Assembly: GCA_035282865.1 (NCBI GenBank)
Contig: DATEVB010000023.1
Coordinates: 1 to 11,905, forward strand
Length of the DNA: 11,905 nt
DNA from: UBA4744 sp035282865
GTDB lineage: Bacteria; Actinomycetota; Acidimicrobiia; Spongiisociales; UBA4744
Reading direction: 5' to 3'
In this document: positions 1 through 5,773 of the stretch, piece by piece
How positions within the stretch are numbered: the first letter of the stretch is position 1
How the letters are laid out: every line of letters starts with the position of its first letter
The notes under the pieces: model-generated
What the model was told of the DNA's origin: nothing
The model's database searches: none
Seen by the model: only the letters and a program-made list of their open reading frames with translations
Translations under genes and position numbers: made by a program

Positions 1-1
1 C

Positions 2-718
2 GACGATGGAGTCCTACTGGTCGACACGCGGGCCTCGCACCGCCAGGCCGGCGAGTTGATCGACGACCTCGCAACGCTGACCGATCTGCCCGTCCACTGG
101 GTCATCAATACCCACTACCACTGGGACCATTGCTGGGGCAATGCCCTATTTCGCACGGCCCAGCTGTGGGGCCACGAGAACACCCGGCGGGCCTTGCTCG
201 AACATGGGGAGGACGCCCGCCGCTTGGTCATCGAACACCTCCCGATTGAGCACCACGCAGCGATCCGCCAAGTCGAGATTGTTCCCCCGGACCACACCTT
301 TTCTGATCGGGTATCCCTCGACATCGGTCGGGCGGTCGACCTCAGGTATCACGGACGGGGCCACACCGACAGCGACATCACCGTCGACGTAGCCGGGGTG
401 CTGTTCGCCGGCGACCTCGTCGAGGAAGCGGGACCGCCGGCCTTCGGGGACGCTTTCCCGCTCGAGTGGCCCGACACGCTCGACGGACTGGTCGACCATG
501 TGCGAGGCACGGTCGTTCCCGGCCATGGCGAGCCGGTCGAACGAGCGTACGTAGAGCAACAGCGAGACGACATCGCGGCCACCGTCGAGCTGGCCCGGAC
601 GGGATTCGAAGGCGATGTGCCGGCAGGCCAAGTCGACGTCGGGGATGCCCCGTTCCCCGCCGAGGTGAGCCGCTCCATCGTGGAACGTACTTACGCCCAG
701 CTCGCCGGCCACATCTGA
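2..718 (+). CDS. MBL-fold metallo-hydrolase, 5'-truncated
   Basis: Zinc-dependent hydrolase of the metallo-beta-lactamase fold; the substrate cannot be told. The reading frame is open to the left edge and begins in the middle of the first core strand (DGVLLVDTR), so a short N-terminal part, probably 20-40 residues, is missing. A TTG at 56 is only an internal codon. The metal-binding signature HxHxDH is complete as THYHWDH (110-130). It is followed by GHTDSD, by AGDLVEEAG (the strand that carries the metal-bridging Asp) and by a late PGHGEPV loop. This order fits the glyoxalase II/SoxH-like branch rather than a true beta-lactamase, but the assignment stops at superfamily level. The gene ends 9 bp from the convergent end of dinB and no terminator hairpin is visible in that gap. 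Confidence 0.9.
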   Translation, partial: DDGVLLVDTRASHRQAGELIDDLATLTDLPVHWVINTHYHWDHCWGNALFRTAQLWGHENTRRALLEHGEDARRLVIEHLPIEHHAAIRQVEIVPPDHTFSDRVSLDIGRAVDLRYHGRGHTDSDITVDVAGVLFAGDLVEEAGPPAFGDAFPLEWPDTLDGLVDHVRGTVVPGHGEPVERAYVEQQRDDIAATVELARTGFEGDVPAGQVDVGDAPFPAEVSRSIVERTYAQLAGHI

Positions 719-727
719 TCGGGTAGG

Positions 728-1975
728 TCAGCCGTCCTTCTCGGCGAGCTCCCTGAACTCGTCGGGTACGGCTCCCGTCCCGGACAGGGAGACGGAGGCG
801 TACCCGATGGCGTTGCGGCCGAACCGGTCGCGCACCCCGTCGACCGACCGGTCGAGCGCCCAGCGGGCAGCTCCGGCGGCGGTGCCTGGGCGCTGTCGTT
901 CGTTGCCCAGTTCGATCGGCAATTCGAGCTGCAGCGCCGGTTCGTAGATCAGGTGAGACACCGAGATGGCCAGCAGGGTGATGACCCTCTCTTCCGGGTG
1001 GTCGTCGAGCGCCGTCGTGACCAGCGAGAACGCCACCTCGGCCAGTATCGACGTTGCGGAGATGGCACCGGGAAGGGTGACCGACCTGGTCGCCGATCGC
1101 ATGTCGGCGAACCGGACTCTGACCGTCACGGTCTTGCCTGCCCTCTCCTTGGTGCGCAGGCGAGTGGCTACCCGGTCGGCCAAGTGACGCAGCGTCATGC
1201 GGATCAAGGCGGTGGACCCCTCTTTTCGACCCAGTGCCGATTGAGCGCCAACCGAGGCAGCCCGGCGACCCGTTTCCACGGCGCGGGGGTCCTGGTTCCA
1301 GGCCAGCGAGCCGAGTTTGACGCCAACGGCCCGGCCCAGCAGTTTTTCCAGCGACCGGCCCGGAGTGGTGGCCAGCTCTCCGATTGTGGTAATGCCTCGT
1401 TCGGCCAGCCGGGCCCGGGTGACCGGCCCGACACCCCACATCAGCTCAACCGGCAACGGGTGAAGGAACGCCATTTCTTGCTCGGGTGGCACGACGAGGA
1501 GACCATCCGGTTTGGCCACCTGAGAGGCGATCTTGGCAAGATGCTTGGTGCGAGCCACTCCGACCGAAACCGGCAGCCCCGTCTCGTCGCGGACCCGCCG
1601 GCGGATCTCGGTGGCAATTGTGCGAGGTGAACCGAACAGATGAACGGACCCGGCTACTTCGAGGAAGGCCTCGTCTACGGAGATCCTTTCCACCAAGGGG
1701 GTGAAGTCACGCATGATGTCGATCACCTGATCGCCCAGGCGCTGATACTCGGAGAAGTGGCCGCCCACGAACCGGAGCTGGGGGCACAACTCCCGGGCCC
1801 GGCGTCCCGCCATACCGCCCCGGACCCCGAATGCTTTGGCTTCGTACGAGGCGGCCAATACCACACCACCTCCGACGGCGATCGGTATGCCCCGCAACGA
1901 CGGATTCAAGAGCTGCTCGACCGACGCATAGAAGGCGTCGAGATCGGCGTGGAGGATGGTGGCCCCGGCAGCCAT
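728..1975 (-). CDS. dinB: DNA polymerase IV (Y-family translesion polymerase)
   Basis: Error-prone Y-family polymerase that copies past damaged template bases. The 415-residue product has the expected order. HADLDAFYASVEQ near the N-terminus carries the first catalytic Asp. YEAKAFGVRGGM is the nucleotide-binding segment. RISVDEAFLEV carries the second catalytic acidic pair. A helix-hairpin-helix thumb segment (WGVGPVTRARLAERGI) and the little-finger domain follow. QLELPI at about residues 349-354 looks like a beta-clamp-binding peptide. About 60 residues follow it, a tail often seen in actinobacterial DinB. I chose the ATG at 1975 rather than the in-frame ATG at 1996. The latter lies inside a LexA box, whereas 1975 sits where a transcript from the TATGGT -10 element would begin, giving a leaderless mRNA. 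The operator predicts SOS induction. Confidence 0.95.
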   Translation of the reverse strand: MAAGATILHADLDAFYASVEQLLNPSLRGIPIAVGGGVVLAASYEAKAFGVRGGMAGRRARELCPQLRFVGGHFSEYQRLGDQVIDIMRDFTPLVERISVDEAFLEVAGSVHLFGSPRTIATEIRRRVRDETGLPVSVGVARTKHLAKIASQVAKPDGLLVVPPEQEMAFLHPLPVELMWGVGPVTRARLAERGITTIGELATTPGRSLEKLLGRAVGVKLGSLAWNQDPRAVETGRRAASVGAQSALGRKEGSTALIRMTLRHLADRVATRLRTKERAGKTVTVRVRFADMRSATRSVTLPGAISATSILAEVAFSLVTTALDDHPEERVITLLAISVSHLIYEPALQLELPIELGNERQRPGTAAGAARWALDRSVDGVRDRFGRNAIGYASVSLSGTGAVPDEFRELAEKDG

Positions 1976-1981
1976 ATGCAA

Positions 1982-1987
1982 ACCATA
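1982..1987 (-). promoter_or_regulatory. -10 element of dinB, leaderless start
   Basis: On the minus strand TATGGT (matching TANNNT) is followed by 6 bases and then the ATG at 1975. This is the usual distance from a -10 element to the transcription start, so the mRNA probably begins at or next to the start codon. No Shine-Dalgarno sequence is present, which fits. No good -35 hexamer is visible. Confidence 0.5.
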
Positions 1988-1988
1988 G

Positions 1989-2004
1989 TCGAACATATGT
2001 TCGC
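1989..2004. promoter_or_regulatory. LexA (SOS) box of dinB
   Basis: TCGAACATATGTTCGC contains a perfect GAAC-N4-GTTC dyad (1991-2002). This is the LexA/DinR operator form of Bacillus and actinobacteria. Flanking TC/GC bases extend the symmetry almost to 16 bp. It lies directly upstream of the dinB -10 element and 16 bp from the ATG at 1975, so bound LexA would block RNA polymerase. It is the only copy I noticed in the window. Confidence 0.85.
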
Positions 2005-2039
2005 TTGCCGGTTGGATCTCCGCGAACCGAGGGGCCGAT

Positions 2040-2099
2040 TGGGCCGACCTTGCCGCGCAGACCGATAGCCTGGGGTGCGGCGTTCTCTAAGGGTCGGCC
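2040..2099 (+). promoter_or_regulatory. Structured 5' leader of the moeA operon (possible riboswitch)
   Basis: Nested inverted repeats lie in the divergent dinB/moeA gap. The outer helix pairs GGCCGACC (2042-2049) with GGTCGGCC (2092-2099), 8 bp, extendable inward by a T-G and a T-A pair. An inner helix pairs GCCGC (2052-2056) with GCGGC (2077-2081), with an asymmetric loop (2082-2089) on the 3' side. A further 3-bp ACC/GGT helix is possible (2061-2063/2074-2076). A terminator is unlikely because no gene ends here. The position about 60 nt upstream of a pterin-cofactor gene suggests a cis-regulatory RNA of the Moco/Tuco kind. I could not match the known consensus, so the class is inference. 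Confidence 0.4.
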
Positions 2100-2160
2100 G
2101 GACAGAATGAGTGAGGAAGCACAAGGTGATCGAGTCGAACAACCCCCCAAGGGCTGAAAC

Positions 2161-3681
2161 ATGGAAGCACTGTTCATGGTGACCGTTCGTCTTCCCGACA
2201 TCCTTCGCAAGTACGCGGCAGGTCTAGAGTTCGTCCCTGTCGAAGCCTCCACGGTCGGCGAGGCGCTGCGTGCCGTGGTCATCGCCCACCCCGACACCGG
2301 CGTTCGCCTCTTCGACGACCAGGGCGTTCTGCACGGTCACCTGATGGTTTTCCGCCAGGGCGCCGAGGTGCTTCCCGCTGAGATCCTCACCACCAGCGTC
2401 GATGCCGGTGACCGTATCGACCTGCTCGTGGCGGTGGCCGGCGGTGTGGACGATGTACGGATGCGAGGATTTCGTGAGCGGGCCACCGTCCAGGAGGCGC
2501 TGGTCGCGGCCATGAAGGATGTCGGGCCCCTGGCATCCGAGGCGGTGCGAGTCACCGAGTGCGCGGGCCGGGTGCTGGCCGGCGACGTCATCAGCGAGGT
2601 CGATGTGCCACCGTTCCGCAGGGCCACGATGGACGGCTACGCGGTACGGGCCGAAGATACCTACGGTGCCTCGCCCTATAACCCTGTGCTCTTGGAAATC
2701 TCAGGGCAGTCCATGCCGGGCACCGGATCTCCAGATCCGATCGGTCCCGGTCGAGGCTGTCGGATCATGACCGGCGCCCCGGTGCCCGCCAACGCGGATG
2801 CGGTGCTGCGGGCCGAGGATGCGGACGACGACAACGGTCGGCTCGAGGTGCGCGCCGCAGTGCCGCAAGGCCGCAACGTGGGCCGGGTGGGTGAGGACGT
2901 CGAAGCGGGCACCACTGTGCTCACGAAGGGGAGGAGGTTGCTGCCACAGGACGTCGGGCTGCTCGCTTCGGTCGGTCACGACCCGGTGAACGTCTACCGG
3001 CGTCCCATGGTGCGGATCATCGTGTCGGGTGATGAGCTGCTCCCCCCCGGGGAGAAACCCGCCGGGACGAGAGTCGTCGACAGCAACTCCCCGATGCTGG
3101 CTGCGTTGGTGGACCGGGACGGAGGTTGCTCCGAGGTGGTACGCCTTCCCGATGACGTCGAAGCAATGCGAGAGGCGTTGGCCCGGCCGGGCGCAGACGT
3201 GATCGTCACGGCCGGTGCCGCCTCGGTCGGCACGGAGGACCGGGTTCCGCTGTTGGTCGCCGAACTCGGTGAAATACGCGTTCACGGAGTCGCCATGCGT
3301 CCCTCTTCGCCTACCGGGGTGGGGATGATCGGCGCGGCCCCGGTGTTGCTGCTTCCCGGCAACCCGGTGTCATGCCTGGTCGCCTACGATTTCTTCGCCG
3401 GTCCGGTGATCCGCACGATGGGCGGTCTGCCGGCACGCTGGCCCTACCGCACCGCCCGTCTTCTTCTGCGGAAAAGGATCGTTTCCCAGATCGGGCGCAC
3501 CGACTATGCACGCGTCCTCGTCGAGGGTGGGAGTGTCGAACCGCTGGCCGTTTCGGGGGCGTCGCTGCTGTCTTCGGTGACCAGGGCATCGGGATTCGTG
3601 GTCATCCCCGAAGGGTCGGAGGGCTACCCGGAGGGGACGGAGATAGACGTGCACCTCTACGAGGGGCATGCATTGTCGTGA
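2161..3681 (+). CDS. MoaD/ThiS-MoeA fusion protein (molybdopterin metal insertion)
   Basis: Two pterin-cofactor domains in one 506-residue chain. Residues 6-95 are a beta-grasp MoaD/ThiS-type domain that starts VTVRLPDILRKYA and ends GDRIDLLVAVAGG, where free MoaD proteins stop; Gly94-Gly95 is here internal. Residues 103-506 form a MoeA domain, the transferase that inserts Mo or W into adenylated pterin. It has MDGYAVR (Asp158), TGAPVPANADAV, VGEDV (Glu245), SGDEL (Asp291), DSNSPML and LPGNPVS. Usual KPGKP is replaced by RPSSP (380-384), and SGGVSVG by AGAASVG. The start is ATG 2161, with a weak AAGGG 7 nt upstream. ATG 2176 (GGAAG 8 nt upstream) is equally possible and leaves both domains intact. 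An internal ATG at 2461 could give MoeA alone. The gene overlaps the next one by GTGA. Domain identity is certain; the role in a tungsten pathway is inferred. Confidence 0.9.
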   Translation: MEALFMVTVRLPDILRKYAAGLEFVPVEASTVGEALRAVVIAHPDTGVRLFDDQGVLHGHLMVFRQGAEVLPAEILTTSVDAGDRIDLLVAVAGGVDDVRMRGFRERATVQEALVAAMKDVGPLASEAVRVTECAGRVLAGDVISEVDVPPFRRATMDGYAVRAEDTYGASPYNPVLLEISGQSMPGTGSPDPIGPGRGCRIMTGAPVPANADAVLRAEDADDDNGRLEVRAAVPQGRNVGRVGEDVEAGTTVLTKGRRLLPQDVGLLASVGHDPVNVYRRPMVRIIVSGDELLPPGEKPAGTRVVDSNSPMLAALVDRDGGCSEVVRLPDDVEAMREALARPGADVIVTAGAASVGTEDRVPLLVAELGEIRVHGVAMRPSSPTGVGMIGAAPVLLLPGNPVSCLVAYDFFAGPVIRTMGGLPARWPYRTARLLLRKRIVSQIGRTDYARVLVEGGSVEPLAVSGASLLSSVTRASGFVVIPEGSEGYPEGTEIDVHLYEGHALS

Positions 3682-5615
3682 AACAGCGTCAGTTCCTCGA
3701 TGTGGTCGACGAGGCGGTTGCCCACCAACGGTTCGATGCTGCTTGTGCCCACCTGGAGCCACGGCCGGAGGAGATCGCCCTCTCGGAGGGATTGCATCGT
3801 GTGCTGGCGACCGACGTCACCGCGGCGGTCGACGTTCCCGCCTTCGATCGCAGCAACATGGACGGCTTCGCCGTACGGGCGGCCGACACGTTCGGGGCCG
3901 AAGAACTCGAACCGGTGCTGCTATCGATCACCGACGTTGCCCTGGCAGCCGGGCAGGTTCCACCCCAGGGCTTCGAGGTGACGCCCGGCATCGCCGTACC
4001 GATCGCCACCGGAGGCGTTATTCCTCGCGGCGCCGACGCAGTCCTGATGGTGGAACACACCGAACCGGACCCGGCCGGGATCCGGGTGACCCGTTCCGTA
4101 GTACCGGGTGGGAACATCACCTTTGCCGGTTCGGACATCGGGCGTGGGGAGGTGGTCTTGCGGCGTGGGGTCCTCCTCTCGTCGCGTGAGACTGCCGTGT
4201 TGGCTGCCGTCGGCGCCGATCGGCTCACCGTTGTCGCCCGTCCCCGGGTCGCAGTTGTCTCGACGGGTGGTGAGATAGTCGCTCCCGGCCATCCGCTCGG
4301 CATTGGTCGGGTGTTCGACTCGAATCAGCGAATGCTGGCCGACTCGGTCGCCGAAATCGGCTGTGATCCGGTGGTGTGCGGGATCGTCCCCGACGACGAG
4401 CGGATCCTGGACGCCACGGTCGGTCCCCTGCTGTCAGGTCCGGACGCCGTTGACGTGGTGCTGTTGTCGGGTGGTACCTCTAAAGGCGAGGGAGACATCA
4501 ACGCTACCGTGGTGCGCAACCTCGCCGAACGGTTCCCGGAGTCGCCGGGCGTGGTCGTGCATGGGGTGGCGCTCAAACCCGGCAAGCCGATTCTCTTGGC
4601 GGTGATTGCCGGCAAGCCGGTTGTCGTGCTGCCCGGCTTCCCTACCTCGGCCGTGTTCACCTTCCACGAGTTCGTTGGCCCGCTCCTACGACGACTGGCT
4701 GGTCTGGCCGTCGAGACTGTGCCGACCGTTCAGGCGGTGGCTCCCATCCGCATCGCTTCCGTTCCCGGTCGCACGGAGTACTCATTGGTCGATCTCGTCG
4801 AAGGGGAATCGGGGTTGGCAGCCTACCCCCTCGGTGCCGGTTCCGGTAGCGTCACCGCCTTCGCAAGGGCCGACGGGTTCATCCGGATCCCGGCCACCCA
4901 CGAGTACGTGGCGGAGGGGAGCCGGGTCGAGGTGACGCTCATCGACCCGGCAGTGCGCCCTGCCGATCTGGCGGTCATCGGCAGTCACTGCATCGGATTG
5001 GACGATGTGCTGAGCACACTGGCCGAGCAGGGGTTTCGGATCAAGGCTATCCCGGTTGGTTCCACTGCCGGTCTGGCTGCACTGGCGCGCGGGGAGGGCG
5101 ATGTCGCCGGAGTCCATCTGCTCGATGAGGCGACCGGCGAGTACAACACTCCGTTCCTGCCGGTTGGTGTCCGGCTGGTGCCGGGTTATGGACGGCGCCA
5201 AGGGATCGTGTTCCGACCCGGTGACCCACTGCTGGATGTAGGCCAGGATGAGGATGCGTTCCTGGCCCTGCTGAGGTCGGGTAGGCGTCGGATGATCAAC
5301 CGCAACCCGGGAAGTGGAACCCGGGTCCTCATCGACGGCCTGCTCGCCGGAGCACGGCCCGACGGATATTTGCATCAGGCGAAGACCCACCATGCGGTTG
5401 CGGCCGCCGTTGACCAAGGGAGAGCCGATTGGGGAATGACGCTCGATACGATTGCCTCGACCGTCGGGCTCGAGTTCCGGTTCGTGGCAGACGAGCGGTT
5501 CGACCTGGCGGTGCGTGAGGACCGGTGGGAACGCCCGGCGGTGAGGGCTCTCCGGGAGCTACTCGACGATCCCGGGGTGCGGGGACGACTCGCCGCCCTG
5601 GGTTTCACGGAGTGA
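3678..5615 (+). CDS. MoeA fused to a molybdate/tungstate-binding-like (COG1910) domain
   Basis: A 645-residue protein. The MoeA part (about 1-425) has NMDGFAVR, PIATGGVIPRGADAV, DSNQRML, SGGTSKGEGD, KPGKP (Lys300, Lys303) and LPGFPTS. Residues about 428-645 form a periplasmic-binding-protein-like domain of the COG1910 type, known as a fusion to MoeA or to ModE-like HTH domains. Marks are GSHCIGLDD, GEGDVAGVHLLDEATGEYN, INRNPGSGTR and DWGMTLDTIA. It has no signal peptide and should be cytoplasmic, probably sensing or handing over oxyanion. The start is GTG 3678 inside the overlap GTGA with the upstream stop, implying translational coupling; GAGGGG lies 11 nt upstream. The frame is open further left but only as a shadow of the upstream gene. 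Odd points: STGDE is STGGE (Gly198) and GEDI is GSDI (Ser152), two normally acidic active-site positions. Confidence 0.92.
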   Translation: MKQRQFLDVVDEAVAHQRFDAACAHLEPRPEEIALSEGLHRVLATDVTAAVDVPAFDRSNMDGFAVRAADTFGAEELEPVLLSITDVALAAGQVPPQGFEVTPGIAVPIATGGVIPRGADAVLMVEHTEPDPAGIRVTRSVVPGGNITFAGSDIGRGEVVLRRGVLLSSRETAVLAAVGADRLTVVARPRVAVVSTGGEIVAPGHPLGIGRVFDSNQRMLADSVAEIGCDPVVCGIVPDDERILDATVGPLLSGPDAVDVVLLSGGTSKGEGDINATVVRNLAERFPESPGVVVHGVALKPGKPILLAVIAGKPVVVLPGFPTSAVFTFHEFVGPLLRRLAGLAVETVPTVQAVAPIRIASVPGRTEYSLVDLVEGESGLAAYPLGAGSGSVTAFARADGFIRIPATHEYVAEGSRVEVTLIDPAVRPADLAVIGSHCIGLDDVLSTLAEQGFRIKAIPVGSTAGLAALARGEGDVAGVHLLDEATGEYNTPFLPVGVRLVPGYGRRQGIVFRPGDPLLDVGQDEDAFLALLRSGRRRMINRNPGSGTRVLIDGLLAGARPDGYLHQAKTHHAVAAAVDQGRADWGMTLDTIASTVGLEFRFVADERFDLAVREDRWERPAVRALRELLDDPGVRGRLAALGFTE

Positions 5616-5617
5616 TC

Positions 5618-5635
5618 GACCTGCTTCGGTAGGTT
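5618..5635 (+). terminator. UUCG-tetraloop hairpin after the moeA pair
   Basis: ACCTGC-TTCG-GTAGGT forms a 6-bp stem (one G-T pair) closed by a C(UUCG)G tetraloop, 3 bp beyond the stop codon at 5615. No T-run follows. It could act as a weak terminator or as a 3'-end stabiliser. Confidence 0.35.
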
Positions 5636-5646
5636 CGGAAAGCTGT

Positions 5647-5691
5647 CCGGCCCGATCGGCGCCAACGATAGTGCGCCGGGATCGAGGCCGG
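5647..5691 (+). terminator. Long GC-rich hairpin between the moeA pair and AOR
   Basis: Bases 5647-5662 pair with 5673-5691 in a 16-bp stem (CCGGCC, CGATC and GGCGC blocks), interrupted only by single-sided bulges at 5678-5679 and 5685. The loop has 10 nt. No T-run follows, as is common for actinobacterial terminators. It lies 80-125 bp ahead of the AOR start, so it may end the moeA transcript or lie in the AOR leader. Its loop carries CGATAG, also present in the inner loop of the moeA leader. Confidence 0.5.
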
Positions 5692-5726
5692 TCGTCCTGC
5701 ACTCCTGCTTTGAGATCCCAATCCAT

Positions 5727-5732
5727 TACAGT
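5727..5732 (+). promoter_or_regulatory. Possible -10 element of the AOR gene
   Basis: TACAGT fits TANNNT and would place the transcription start near 5739, giving a leader of about 35 nt. No convincing -35 sequence is present at 16-18 bp, so this is weak. Confidence 0.25.
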
Positions 5733-5773
5733 GCCGGGTCAGACCCACCGGGAACACGGGGAGGTATAAGGGA

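Noticed and set aside
378..1439. Long open frame on the minus strand (353 codons)
   Set aside because: It overlaps MBL and dinB. Its translation is Arg/Gly/Pro/His-rich with no recognisable motif, typical of a shadow frame in high-GC DNA.
1976..1996. ATG 1996 as the dinB start
   Set aside because: It lies inside the LexA box and adds seven residues not typical of DinB; ATG 1975 fits the -10 distance.
2100..2160. GAGGAAGCAC segment as a possible SRP-like RNA
   Set aside because: The conserved apical loop and the pairing around it are absent, and the segment is the 5' leader of a protein gene.
3372..3677. Upstream extension of the second MoeA gene (102 more codons)
   Set aside because: It lies fully inside the first MoeA gene, reads as low-complexity Arg-rich sequence, and the GTGA overlap gives a natural start at 3678.
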